Source: Jaenimonas drosophilae (lineage: Eukaryota; Euglenozoa; Kinetoplastea; Trypanosomatida; Trypanosomatidae). Taken from it: a DNA stretch of 64,000 nt. Position numbers and translations under genes: made by a program. The notes under the pieces are model-generated. The model saw only the letters and a program-made list of their open reading frames with translations. It was not told the origin of the DNA and made no database searches. How positions within the stretch are numbered: the first letter of the stretch is position 1; each line of letters starts with the position of its first letter. The stretch is taken from the NCBI GenBank assembly GCA_030849065.1, contig JASAON010001638.1, positions 1-64,000 on the forward strand, read 5' to 3'. Of the stretch, positions 19,169 to 29,255 are shown piece by piece.

Positions 19169-21412
19169 TCAGAACAACAAGAATACGCCGTCGTGGTCCG
19201 TGTGGATGAGGGTCGTGGCACCATAATCGATACAGGCCTCCGCCTCACCTGCTCGCCCGCCGCCGAGGGACTCTTGCAGCTCCATCGCTGTACTGGTCGC
19301 CGTCACAGCACGATGCACGGAGGATGTAAAAGGTGAGGTTGGCGGGGTTCGAAGGCTTGACATGCGGCTGTGGGTCTGGCTAATGGTGCTGCACGTGGTT
19401 TGAACCCCGCTGGAGGTCAGGCACGCGGAGGAGGGGTCCTCCGGGTGGGGAACGAAGGCCCCGCCCCCGCCACGCTGGCGTCGGCGGCCCGATGTGCTGT
19501 GTATTGCCTCGAGGGCCGGGGCGTTGAACCAAATGCGGTCGCACCACGCGGGCAGCCGTTCGTGGGCAAAGTCTCGTGAGGCGTCCGCGACGAGTGCGGC
19601 GAGGCTGCCATCAATGGTGTGGCGCGTCGTTACCTCTGCCACACGGCGGAGGTAGGTGGGGGCGAAGTCAATGCTGAACTCCGCCAGGGAGAGGCCAAGC
19701 TGCTCCTCCACCATCTTCATGAGCTGCGCTGGCTCTCTATCAAAGCGCTGTTGCAGTGAGCGGTGATTGGCTGGGCTACGGAGGTAGGCCCATACGCTAT
19801 CTGGACAGCGGAGCTTCTTGCGTTCGGGACGGAGCTCCGCCCCAAGGGTGCGGTGCAGCTCCTCCGCAACGGCGTTGCCATCGAGGCGCACATTTAAATC
19901 ACCACTCACGAACATGGGCTCCTCCCGCTTGAAGAGGGTGAGGCACTCCGCCATGGCCTCCATCGCGGCGGTCTGCCGACGGGCCACGTACTTGCTCGGG
20001 CTCGCCCCCAACGCCTCGACGTTGTCTTCGTCATTGAAGAGGTGCACGTTGCAAAAGTTAAGAGGAACGTGGCCAACCTGGAGGGAGGTGAGGAGGTAGC
20101 CTTTGCGGGAGCGACCCGCGTTGGAGAACTTGCCGCCGTGGTACAAATGGCGGAGGTTGCCGCCAACGTAGTCGAGCGGATCATCCATCACCGGGACGAA
20201 GACGCGGTGCCCGAAGCAGTACATGCTCGTCACGGGGCAGATTCGGCGCGAAACAAAAATGATGGTGCCAATCGCGGTGAAGCGTTCGAGATGATCCTCG
20301 TTCGGGTCACTGGCCCCGGAGAAGTCCTCCTCCATGAGCAGGCCACTGCACCAACCCGCCTCGGGCAGCAGGGAGATGGAGAGCTCCGTGGCGAGGTTCT
20401 GGTTGAAGGCCAGGTTGCGGTGTTTGCCGCCAATCTCCTGCAGGTGCAGCACCACCACATCAATGAGTGGTGGGCAGGAATCCGTGGCGTCCTCCTCCAA
20501 GCCGAGGAAGGCGAGCTCCTCCGGCCCATCGGCACGCCGGCTCGGCCCACTGTGTGGGTACTGCTGCTCCGCCAAAGATGAGGGGTCGCAGGGGGCGGTT
20601 TCGCCCGACGCCGTGTCTCGTGCGAGGGCCGCGGCGGCGTGCTGCCGCTGGGCGTGGGTGTGGCTGACGCTGTGAATCCAGCAACGCAAATCGGCAATGA
20701 ACTCCAGCACGTTCTCCCGCACCGACTGTGAGAGGTCGCAGTCCCCGGCATCGACGAGGGTGTTGATGGTGGAGTCCAGCGCGTCCGTTGCCATTTGGCC
20801 ACTCATGGGGGCCGAACTGGCTTCTGAGTAGGGTGCGCCATGACTAGGTGAGGATGGGGAGGCTGGATCACCACGACCGCCCATTCTTCGTAGCGTGTCG
20901 AGGGTGCTGGCAAAGTTGTTGGTGATGGGGCTGCCTGTACTGTGTGATGAGGAGCTCTCCACGGGAGGACTGCCAATCCGCAGTATGCCCGTGCGGGCGG
21001 TGCGGTTGCACGTGCTCGATGCCACCTCGCCATCTCCGGCCTCGAGTCCACCCACATTCTGGGTGATGATGAGAACCGATGGGGGTTGGTCTAGGTGGGT
21101 AGGGGAGCCAGCTACCCCTTCCGTGGCCCATGTGTATGGCGCCGGACTGCCACTGGCTGCTGCACCGGTGCTCGTGAAGGCCACCCCGCTCTCGTGGGTC
21201 GGCGACTCGTGGTGGTTGCTGGGCTCAAAGCGCAGGGTTTGAGCAGCCTCAATCACGGGCCGAACGCAGCGTGAGGGGCGGCGCATGGATGGACGAAGAA
21301 CTGCGGCGGTGCGGCCATTGCCGCTGGTGCTGCTGCTGTTGGTGTTGCCTCGGGCAGTGGAGCTCAGGCTGGAGGCAGCACTGTTCACGCGGCTACACTC
21401 CCGGCTCCGCAT
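19169..21412 (-). CDS. Inositol polyphosphate 5-phosphatase, INPP5A type
   Basis: 747 aa from the ATG at 21412. The open frame extends upstream, but only with a GTG candidate. The C-terminal two thirds is an endonuclease/exonuclease/phosphatase fold. The metal-binding strand VVLHLQEIGGK is at about 317-327 (INPP5A has the same QExGGK pattern). Then come SRKGYLLTSL, FCNVHLFNDEDNVEALGASPSKY (very like type I 5-phosphatases), the catalytic GDLNVRLD at about 503-510, PAWCDRIWF at about 618-626 and the terminal HTDHDGVFLLF, which holds the catalytic D-H pair. All core residues look present, so it should be active. Known role: it removes the 5-phosphate of soluble Ins(1,4,5)P3 and Ins(1,3,4,5)P4, ending calcium-release signals. 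Residues 1-290 are low complexity. A Ser/Arg/His-rich loop interrupts the domain before the last strand. Confidence 0.88.
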   Translation of the reverse strand: MRSRECSRVNSAASSLSSTARGNTNSSSTSGNGRTAAVLRPSMRRPSRCVRPVIEAAQTLRFEPSNHHESPTHESGVAFTSTGAAASGSPAPYTWATEGVAGSPTHLDQPPSVLIITQNVGGLEAGDGEVASSTCNRTARTGILRIGSPPVESSSSHSTGSPITNNFASTLDTLRRMGGRGDPASPSSPSHGAPYSEASSAPMSGQMATDALDSTINTLVDAGDCDLSQSVRENVLEFIADLRCWIHSVSHTHAQRQHAAAALARDTASGETAPCDPSSLAEQQYPHSGPSRRADGPEELAFLGLEEDATDSCPPLIDVVVLHLQEIGGKHRNLAFNQNLATELSISLLPEAGWCSGLLMEEDFSGASDPNEDHLERFTAIGTIIFVSRRICPVTSMYCFGHRVFVPVMDDPLDYVGGNLRHLYHGGKFSNAGRSRKGYLLTSLQVGHVPLNFCNVHLFNDEDNVEALGASPSKYVARRQTAAMEAMAECLTLFKREEPMFVSGDLNVRLDGNAVAEELHRTLGAELRPERKKLRCPDSVWAYLRSPANHRSLQQRFDREPAQLMKMVEEQLGLSLAEFSIDFAPTYLRRVAEVTTRHTIDGSLAALVADASRDFAHERLPAWCDRIWFNAPALEAIHSTSGRRRQRGGGGAFVPHPEDPSSACLTSSGVQTTCSTISQTHSRMSSLRTPPTSPFTSSVHRAVTATSTAMELQESLGGGRAGEAEACIDYGATTLIHTDHDGVFLLF

Positions 21413-22970
21413 GTATAATGGATGATGGGGAGGAGAACCACGCGTGTGCGCGCGGAGATAATGTTGGCAGGAGAGTTGTGGGTGGGATGGGTCACGAACA
21501 CGAACACGAACACACAATCGCACCTTGGTATACAGGCAAAAATCTGTTCAGCAGAGACTACAACAACAACAACAACAACAACGAGTTAATCAGAGAAGAA
21601 GTGAACGACAGGAAGTCGCCAATGTTCAGGTGGGAGATGATGAGTCTGGCAGTATGGAGCACACGTACTGCGGTACAGGAAGAGCTGGATGTGTGGGGGC
21701 CCGTGCGGAGTATAGGACGGACCACTTCTTTCGCGTGGAGAGAGGGGGAGGGAACGGAGAGAAGAAAGGCCAGGTCTGAGCCAAAAAAAAACAAAGCAAC
21801 AGGAGAAGAGAACACACACGGGATGAATGTTCTATTAAGGGCTGAGATGGCGCAGCGAGTGTGGAGTGTGCGTGCCGCCAAGGGAGGGGGCGGTGGAGCT
21901 ACAGAGTGTGAGTGTGGGATTGCACGACCGCACTACTGAGATGAGAACAAAACAATGAAAGAGCAAAAGAACAATACTTGTGTGAAGTCAGTGAGATGAT
22001 GCAGATTTGGCAGTGGAGAAGTTCAGCGGTGGGTGACCTCCATCACCACCTCATCCTCATTTGTATAGGTTGAGTCTCGTTACCATGGCATTTGGTGCTG
22101 GTGAGGAGTTCGGAAGTCGTGGCAGCATCCTCTCCTCTCCTCGCCTCTCCCCTTCCCACATACAATCTCTCTTCACTGCAGTGGGTGTACGGCTGGGTAG
22201 GAAGGGGTGCGATACTCAGCTGAGCACACACACACACGGAGTACCACCACGAACGAACATATTTGACGTAGACAAATCAAGGACGAACAACTGCCGACTT
22301 TTTCTTTTTTCCGTGCACGGCTTCCAAGCAATCACCATGGTGGATGTGCCCCCACAAAAGCGAAGCTGAGAATCGGTTTCTGCCAGCGCTGCACGGAAAA
22401 ATAGTCAGACCGAACAAAGCAAAATCAAAATACAATAGAAAAAACTGAAAGATGAGCTAGATGCGGCAGCCTCGTAATGCCGAAGTGCTATTTCATTCCA
22501 AACCACAAAGAATCCATTAGTGAGATACGTTTTCACGTCACCACCCACCGGAGATGCGGTGCAGTACACACAGTCACACCAACCTGCGTGCACACACATA
22601 CACACATCTCACTCCTCGCCCATCATCACAAAAAAAGGAAAACAAAAACAAGCACAAACATCGATAAGATCGACGTTGCCTAACTAGGCGACGGACGGAT
22701 TCAGTATGAGTAGGAAGGGGGAGAATCGTTATTCCAGATGGTGTATGCTTGTGTGTTCGTTCTTTTTCTCACTCGACACCTTCCACACAAACACACACAG
22801 ACACGTACGTACTTGTATATCCTCTGGTAGAGCTGGTACCACATGATAGTCCATCACAAGTTGCCTAAGTACGCTACACAGCGCCAGTTTCCATTCTTGT
22901 TCATTATTATCGTGACACAAGTATTCACCACAACAAAAAAGCAAAATCACCAATTCACAAAAAAACGGCG
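21413..22970. other. Non-coding spacer between PPDK and the inositol phosphatase
   Basis: 1.56 kb containing an (AAC)n run near 21560-21580, short CA and GT runs and A-rich tracts. Frames of up to 222 codons on the plus strand have no domain character. It is presumably the long 3' UTR of the highly expressed PPDK gene plus the 5' UTR of the phosphatase gene. Confidence 0.5.
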
Positions 22971-25712
22971 CTACAACTTGCCAGCGAGCTTGCGGTTCTT
23001 CTCCTGAAGAGCGATCTTCTCCTTCACCGCAGCGTGTGCAGCAGCAACGATGGCCACTGGCACACGGAACGGGGAGCAGGACACGTAGTTCAGCCCATTG
23101 TCGTGGCAGAACTGGATGGTGCGGGGGTCACCACCGTGCTCACCGCAGATACCCATCTTCAGCATCGGCTTCACGCTGCGGCCCTTCTGGATGCCCATCT
23201 TCACGAGCAGGCCAACACCACCCTGGTCCAGGGACTGGAAGGGATCGCGGTTGTAGAAGCCGAGGTCGCCGTACAGGCGGAGGAACTGACCGGCATCATC
23301 GCGGGAGAAGCCGCAGCCCATCTGCGTCAGGTCGTTGGTGCCGAAGCTGAAGAAGTCAGCCTCCTCAGCAATCTCATCCGCAGTGAGGGCGGCACGGGGC
23401 ACCTCAATCATGGTACCCACAAGGTATGGCACACGCACGTTGCCCTCAGCAAGCACAGCCTCAGCGGTCTGCACGGCGTGCTTCTTGGAGAAGGAAAGCT
23501 CCTCCTTCTTGCCCACAAGAGGAATCATGATCTCGGGGTGGACAGGGATGCCCTCCTTGGTCACGAGAAGCGCAGCCTCCATGATGGCACGCACTTGCAT
23601 GTTGTACACCTCAGGGTAGGTGATGCCGAGGCGGCAGCCACGAAGGCCAAGCATGGGGTTCACCTCGTGCAGGGCCTTCACACGGTTCTTCACCTTGTCC
23701 ACGGACACGTTCAGCTTCCGGGCGAGGTCGCTCTGCGCAGCATCGTCGTGGGGGACGAACTCGTGCAGCGGGGGGTCCAGAAGACGGATCGTCACGGGGC
23801 TGCCCTTCATGGCACGGAAGAGGCCAGCAAAGTCACCACGCTGGATGGGAAGGAGCTTGCGCAGGGCAGTCTCGCGGCCCTCCACGGTGTCAGCAAGAAT
23901 CATCTCACGGATGGCATCAATACGGTGGCCCTCGAAGAACATGTGCTCGGTACGGCACAGACCAACACCCTCAGCTCCGAAGGAACGGGCCTTGAGGGCA
24001 TCCGCGGGGGTATCGGCGTTGGCACGCACACCAAGGCGCTTCACCTCCTGGCACCAACGGAGGATCGTCTCAAAGTCACCCTCCAGGCTGGCAGCGCGCA
24101 GCTGCAGGGCACCGTAGTACACCAGACCGCGGGTACCATCAAGCGTCACCACATCACCCTCCTTCACAACCTTGCCGTTCAGAGTGAACTGCTTGCCCTG
24201 AAGAATAAGGTCACCGCAGCCAGACACGCAGCACTTGCCCATACCACGGGCAACCACAGCAGCGTGGGAGGTCATGCCACCACGAGCGGTCAGGATACCC
24301 TGGGCGGCGTTCATACCGGCAAGGTCCTCGGGGGACGTCTCCAGACGCACCATGATGACCTTCTTGCCCTTGGCAGCCCAGTCCTTGGCGGCCTCAGCGC
24401 TGAACACAACCTGGCCCACAGCAGCACCGGGGCTGGCAGCAAGACCCTTACCCAGAGGCTTCACCTTCGCCGCAGAGGACGGCTCGATGTTGGGGTGCAG
24501 AAGGTGGTCCACCTGGTCGGGGTCCACACGGAGCACAGCCTCCTCCTTCGTGATGAGGCCCTCCTTCTGCAGGTCAATGGCAATCTTCAACGCAGCCTGG
24601 ATGGTGCGCTTGCCGTTACGGCACTGAAGCATCCAAAGGCGGCCGTTCTCCACAGTGAACTCGATATCCTGCATGTCACGGTAGTGCTGCTCAAGGCGGC
24701 CACGGATGTTGCACAGGAGCTTGTAGTTCTCGGGCATGAACTCCTCCATGGAGGGGTAGCGGCGCTTGCGCTCCTCCTCGCTCACGTTGTGCTCCTTGGA
24801 CCACTTCAGCGACAGCTCAAGGCCAATCTGCTGGGGCGTGCGGATGCCAGCAACCACATCCTCACCCTGGGCATTCACAAGGTACTCACCGTAGAAGTAG
24901 TTGGCACCAGTGGATGGGTTACGGGAGAAGGCCACACCCGTGGCAGACTTGTCGTTCACGTTACCGAACACCATCGCCTGCACATTCACGGCAGTACCAA
25001 TGAGACCGGTGATGTGGTTCAGGCGGCGGTAGATGGTGGCACGAGGGTTACCCCAGCTGCGGAACACAGCGCGGATGGCAGCAAACAGCTGCACCCAAGG
25101 GTCCTGGGGGAAGGGCTGCTTCGTCTTCTTCTCGAACAGTGCAAGGTACTGATCCACGAGGTTCTTGAGGTCGTCAGCCGTCAGGTCCGTATCGAACTTG
25201 GTGCCACGCTTCTCCTTCATGTGGCCAATGGCCTCCTCGAAGTCCTCACGACCAACCTGCATCACGATATCGGCGTACATGGTGATGAAACGACGGTACG
25301 AGTCATACACGAAGCGGGACTGCTCAGGGCTGCGGCGCACCCACGCCTCCACAATGGCCTTGTTCAGACCAAGGTTCAGCACCGTGTCCATCATACCGGG
25401 CATGGACGCAGCAGCACCGGAGCGCACGGAGAACAGAAGGGGGTTCTGCACATCACCGAACGTCTTGCGCATCTCCTTCTCCACCTTGGCCACGTTGGCA
25501 CGCACCTGATCCATCACAACGCTGGGGATCTCCTTGGCGCTCTGGTAGGCCGCACACACCTCAGTGGTGATGGTGAAGCCAGGGGGCACGGGGATGCCAA
25601 TGTTCACCATCTCGGCGAGGTTGGCACCCTTGCCGCCAAGCAGCATCTTCATGTCACGGTTGCCGTCCGCCTTGGCGCCGCCAAAGTAGTACACATGCTT
25701 CTTGCCTTCCAT
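22971..25712 (-). CDS. PPDK: Pyruvate phosphate dikinase, probably glycosomal
   Basis: 913 aa, ATG start; the length is the same as I recall for trypanosome PPDK. The N-terminal nucleotide-binding domain begins YYFGGAKADGNRDMKMLLGGKGANLAEM. The phosphohistidine domain has GGMTSHAAVVARGMGK with the catalytic His483. The C-terminal PEP/pyruvate barrel ends with the Cys-containing GLNYVSCSPFRVPVA motif. All catalytic motifs are intact. Reaction: ATP + phosphate + pyruvate <=> AMP + PPi + PEP, run in glycosomes of trypanosomatids to maintain adenine nucleotide and PPi balance. The last three residues are GKL, a plausible variant of the SKL/AKL peroxisomal signal. Codon use is strongly biased to C/G third positions, as expected for an abundant protein; this bias also creates an 895-codon open frame on the opposite strand, which I do not regard as a gene. 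Confidence 0.98.
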   Translation of the reverse strand: MEGKKHVYYFGGAKADGNRDMKMLLGGKGANLAEMVNIGIPVPPGFTITTEVCAAYQSAKEIPSVVMDQVRANVAKVEKEMRKTFGDVQNPLLFSVRSGAAASMPGMMDTVLNLGLNKAIVEAWVRRSPEQSRFVYDSYRRFITMYADIVMQVGREDFEEAIGHMKEKRGTKFDTDLTADDLKNLVDQYLALFEKKTKQPFPQDPWVQLFAAIRAVFRSWGNPRATIYRRLNHITGLIGTAVNVQAMVFGNVNDKSATGVAFSRNPSTGANYFYGEYLVNAQGEDVVAGIRTPQQIGLELSLKWSKEHNVSEEERKRRYPSMEEFMPENYKLLCNIRGRLEQHYRDMQDIEFTVENGRLWMLQCRNGKRTIQAALKIAIDLQKEGLITKEEAVLRVDPDQVDHLLHPNIEPSSAAKVKPLGKGLAASPGAAVGQVVFSAEAAKDWAAKGKKVIMVRLETSPEDLAGMNAAQGILTARGGMTSHAAVVARGMGKCCVSGCGDLILQGKQFTLNGKVVKEGDVVTLDGTRGLVYYGALQLRAASLEGDFETILRWCQEVKRLGVRANADTPADALKARSFGAEGVGLCRTEHMFFEGHRIDAIREMILADTVEGRETALRKLLPIQRGDFAGLFRAMKGSPVTIRLLDPPLHEFVPHDDAAQSDLARKLNVSVDKVKNRVKALHEVNPMLGLRGCRLGITYPEVYNMQVRAIMEAALLVTKEGIPVHPEIMIPLVGKKEELSFSKKHAVQTAEAVLAEGNVRVPYLVGTMIEVPRAALTADEIAEEADFFSFGTNDLTQMGCGFSRDDAGQFLRLYGDLGFYNRDPFQSLDQGGVGLLVKMGIQKGRSVKPMLKMGICGEHGGDPRTIQFCHDNGLNYVSCSPFRVPVAIVAAAHAAVKEKIALQEKNRKLAGKL

Positions 25713-26071
25713 GATGAATGAGGAAGTGTGGTGTTTGGGGGTAGGTCGTTAGGTTGGTAGAGGAGAGTTATATGGGATATTGTATATCTGAGGAGATGTA
25801 CGATGAAAATGAAAGAGAGAGCGAGAGCACACGTGTGTAGTATACCGGTAAAGACAGGAAGAGTCACAGTGGAACAGTTGGGGTGTCGGGTACAGGGGGT
25901 CTGTAGTGGTTGGCATGATGCAATGAGACGTGATGGGAGGCCACGCTGCGCCATGGGTGTGGTGCAGGTGGGCATCCAGAAGAACGTTGGGAGGTGGAGC
26001 TGCTTTCCCATGGGGTGCAGCATACTTTCATTGATGAGATGAGGCTTAGTATCCGGCTTGATCCGAGTACA
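25713..26071. other. Spacer upstream of PPDK
   Basis: 359 bases between the beta-adaptin stop and the PPDK start. It holds the pyrimidine tract and AG described separately and no gene. Confidence 0.6.
25788..25828 (-). promoter_or_regulatory. Candidate trans-splice acceptor of PPDK
   Basis: On the coding strand a pyrimidine-rich tract (25806-25828, CTCTCGCTCTCTCTTTC-like) is followed by CTCCTCAG, whose AG is at 25788-25789. This would give a 5' UTR of about 75 nt before the PPDK ATG, a normal length for kinetoplastids. Later AG dinucleotides are also possible. Confidence 0.45.
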
Positions 26072-28918
26072 TCACGGACGAGTGGAGATGCACTCAAGCA
26101 CGTAGTTGCCGAAGTAGGAGGCAAGCGGTGCGTAGGGACTGCGCACGGTGAGGAGAAGCACCACAGAGGAGGTGACAATCACCTCCATCAGCAAGTGTTG
26201 TCGGCTGAGGGTTTCGGCGTGAAGGAAGAGCGCCACAGAATCACCAAGCTCCTTGCGATGGACTAGGTTGAGTGAGTGAACTCGAAGGGCATTCAGTTGC
26301 AGCCTCTGTGGGTCAGCGTGAATAGGACTGATGGTGGGAGGTGCCTTCCACGAGATGTCGGGCATCTGCTTCATGAGCTGAACAAAGAGATCGGTAGCAC
26401 ATCCAATCGCGGGAAGAAGGAGGAGGGCGGCTGGAATAGGAGGAGCCATACAGTAGCGTACACCTGCCGGCACCACCTCAATCGCCACCTCACACTCGCG
26501 TGTGGGACTGACGGCGTTGTTGGCGCTGACCATGAGGTCCACTGTGGTAGCATGATCTCCCTGCTCCAGTGTTGCCCGGGGAAAGCTTTGGGACACACCC
26601 AGGCCAAACATGTTGCGGTTAATCTGCAGATTGGCAATGTGTGCCCGGAAGAGGTAGTCCTCCCCGTTGTGGAGCTCAAACTGACAGGACAGAACCACCT
26701 GGGTTCCTGCCTGGCGCCAGCGCATAGCGACCTGCACTCCATTCCCGTCTGCTGCACGAAGCACAACTTTATAGTCCGAGGCAGAGGGAAGGGGTGCCGT
26801 TCGGGTCGACGTGGGTGACACCACACGGCAGTCTTCACGGCCTGGCACAAGCTCCACTTCGGGAGTGGCGAAGTTGCGTTCCACCGCATCTGCGGCAACT
26901 GGTGAGGAGGACGTCGAGGCACCGAAGGAGCCATTGGCTGCTTCCTCCGCATCGTCGTCGACGGCCATGGCCAACGCACGCCGCTCTGTAGGGTCACGGA
27001 GAATGACCGAGAGGCATGACAGCTTCCAAAGCACCTCGGTGGGTTCCTCGCTAGATGGACCGTTTGCTACCTCATGGCCATCCGCTGTAGCAGAGACTGC
27101 CGCACCACCATTGGTGAAGATGACACGCTTTGCAACCGAGACATCTCCTTGAAGCATGCGCCAGTAGAAGGTGGCACGGTCTCGCAGGTCAGGAATCGGG
27201 GACTCGCTGCACTGCTTCAGCACCGACTCCAGAATGGTGAGTACCTCCGTGCTGGAGTGGTCCTCCAGGGCAATGAGGTAGACCTTCACGAGCGCCGTCA
27301 GTGTGGCAAACTGCACCACAGGGTTCTGTTGCAGGAACTTGTCCGTGAAGATGGTGAGGTAATCGAGCGCGTCGGGTAGGCAGTTGGGGTATTGGCCAAT
27401 CACCCACGCAACGGCGGCTTGTGCCTCTGGCTGGTCGAGAACGCGGAGTGAGTGGCAGAGGGCTGGTATGACGGACTCCCACTGCTTGTCGGGGTAGCGT
27501 CGAAGAATGGACTGCACAACCACGGCGGTGGCCTCCACCACACGCGGCACCCCAGTCTGGATAAGACGCTCCAGCTCTCGCATGCAGTCGTTGGCCAGCT
27601 CAGGGATCTTCACGGCCAACGTGCCAATGTCCTTCACGCTCCGTCGAACAACCTCCAGGTTACTATCGGAGACGTGCTCCAGAATCTCGGTCAAGACCCT
27701 GCGACCCACTTCTTCCGTGTGTGCCAGCTCCATCATCACCTCCATCTTCTCCAAAGTGATGTAGGGTGGATCCTTGTACAGTGGAATGAAGGCACCAAAG
27801 TGCTCACCAAAGTACGTGTGAAAGGAAGGAAGAATCTTCACAAGGACGTGAATGTTGCGGAGCACCACATAGCGCAGCTCGTACCGCGTGGCACTTGTCA
27901 GCCAAAAGGTACAGGTGCTGGCGGCCATGGTCGCGAGGTGATCGTGCTGCCTGCGAACCTCAGGCCTGGCGAGACGATCCTGAATCGAGGAGATGTAGTA
28001 CAGAATAACTTTGAGAGCGCTGAATACCACCGCGGCGTTGTCAATGGAGATGTATGGAATGACGGAAGCAACCGTCTGCTCATCGCTCAACGCTTCGCCC
28101 GTACCTCCTTCCCGTCCGCGGGGGGAGTCGCCATCATCCTCGACGGAGATGTCCTCCTCCTCACGGTGCACAGCTGGGGAAAAAGTACTCACCCTCAGGC
28201 TGGACCACCGTGGGTCAAAAGATACTGCAATGCCCTCGAGTAGGCCGTACAAGGCCCACTCCGGCGATCCTGGCAGGAGTGAGACGAAGTGGGAGCGTGC
28301 GGCTGACATAGGCGAGATGAGATCCAACGGTGCCGCCCGCTGGGTCAGCTCAAGGCAGGCATGCACCGCAGCACTGGATACGCACGCGTGCGTGTCCAGG
28401 AGTGCGCTCTTGACGCGATCCAGCAAGCCTGAGTCGGTGGTGTGCTGAGGGTTGGTGCTGTACTGCTTGAGGATGCCGTACACCGCGGCACGTCGAACAT
28501 AGGCGCTCTCATCCTCCGACACCGCTCGTGAAAGTGGTGCTGCGGAGAAGTCGGCCATCACAGCAACTTGGGTGTTTGTCATGGTTCGAATTGCCGCGCC
28601 ACGAACAAGTGGGGAGTCGCTCAGACTGTCCTTCAGGTAGGTGCCCGCTTGGAGCACCGCCTTCTCGGGTTGTAGGCGGCTGTAGTGCGTCAGGTACTGG
28701 TAGGCAAGCCTCTTAATCGTAGGCTTTGGGGTGGAGCTGAGCATGGAGACCTCGTTAAAACACGCCGACATGTCCTTGCCCATGGTCATGTACGCAACAA
28801 TCTGAAGAAGGGCAGAGTGCTGACGGCCTTCCTGCTGGCTGAGGAGATCCTCCTTCGCAACGGCGAGGTCGAAGCCCCTATTGAAGTACTCCGCACCAGA
28901 GATGTACACCACGGGCAT
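26072..28918 (-). CDS. Beta-adaptin, large subunit of a clathrin adaptor complex
   Basis: 948 aa, ATG start. The N-terminal trunk, about residues 1-600, is alpha-solenoid with clear adaptin repeats: LKDSLSDSPLVRGAAIRTMTN, VRRAAVYGILKQY and GVPRVVEATAVVVQSILRRYPDK, then a segment like AAVAWVIGQYPNCLPDALDYL that is diagnostic of beta subunits. A Ser/Ala- and Asp-rich hinge follows (about 610-710). The ear domain (about 715-948) has a sandwich part (VVLSCQFELHNGEDYLFRAHIANLQINRNMFGL) and a platform part. Known role: the beta subunit binds clathrin through the hinge and dileucine cargo through the trunk in AP-1 or AP-2; AP-1 is the more widespread complex in kinetoplastids. The complex cannot be decided from the sequence alone. 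It lies directly upstream of PPDK, an order I recall from Leishmania. Confidence 0.92.
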   Translation of the reverse strand: MPVVYISGAEYFNRGFDLAVAKEDLLSQQEGRQHSALLQIVAYMTMGKDMSACFNEVSMLSSTPKPTIKRLAYQYLTHYSRLQPEKAVLQAGTYLKDSLSDSPLVRGAAIRTMTNTQVAVMADFSAAPLSRAVSEDESAYVRRAAVYGILKQYSTNPQHTTDSGLLDRVKSALLDTHACVSSAAVHACLELTQRAAPLDLISPMSAARSHFVSLLPGSPEWALYGLLEGIAVSFDPRWSSLRVSTFSPAVHREEEDISVEDDGDSPRGREGGTGEALSDEQTVASVIPYISIDNAAVVFSALKVILYYISSIQDRLARPEVRRQHDHLATMAASTCTFWLTSATRYELRYVVLRNIHVLVKILPSFHTYFGEHFGAFIPLYKDPPYITLEKMEVMMELAHTEEVGRRVLTEILEHVSDSNLEVVRRSVKDIGTLAVKIPELANDCMRELERLIQTGVPRVVEATAVVVQSILRRYPDKQWESVIPALCHSLRVLDQPEAQAAVAWVIGQYPNCLPDALDYLTIFTDKFLQQNPVVQFATLTALVKVYLIALEDHSSTEVLTILESVLKQCSESPIPDLRDRATFYWRMLQGDVSVAKRVIFTNGGAAVSATADGHEVANGPSSEEPTEVLWKLSCLSVILRDPTERRALAMAVDDDAEEAANGSFGASTSSSPVAADAVERNFATPEVELVPGREDCRVVSPTSTRTAPLPSASDYKVVLRAADGNGVQVAMRWRQAGTQVVLSCQFELHNGEDYLFRAHIANLQINRNMFGLGVSQSFPRATLEQGDHATTVDLMVSANNAVSPTRECEVAIEVVPAGVRYCMAPPIPAALLLLPAIGCATDLFVQLMKQMPDISWKAPPTISPIHADPQRLQLNALRVHSLNLVHRKELGDSVALFLHAETLSRQHLLMEVIVTSSVVLLLTVRSPYAPLASYFGNYVLECISTRP

Positions 28919-29255
28919 GGTTTCCTAAAATCGTATCCAGCCAACGAATCGACGTTCGGGGAGATGGTCAGTTGCCTAAGCAGCGAATAGATGGTAAGTG
29001 ATGGAGAAGAGGACTACCACGCGGTCCTCCAAAGTTCGCTACACTCGCACAACAAGGAGAGGGAAGAAAGTGAAGCGTACTAGTGTGCATATCATTGACA
29101 ACACATGAAGAAGAAAAACACAACGATGCTGCGTTGCAGCTCATGCATACCCAAACACATTTGCAGCCAGTAACAAGGTGAAGATCAACAGTGATCGTCC
29201 ACACAAGACACCTGCGAAAGCAGTGCGGCCCCCCCCCCACTACAGCAGCGGCGTA
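28919..29255. other. Spacer upstream of beta-adaptin
   Basis: 337 bases, one C8-like run near 29230, otherwise mixed sequence. No gene seen. Confidence 0.5.

Noticed and set aside
23034..25721. An 895-codon open frame on the plus strand covering the whole PPDK gene
   Set aside because: It is the antisense shadow of a strongly codon-biased gene. The translation is His/Leu/Val-rich with no domain, and it opposes the direction of every other gene.
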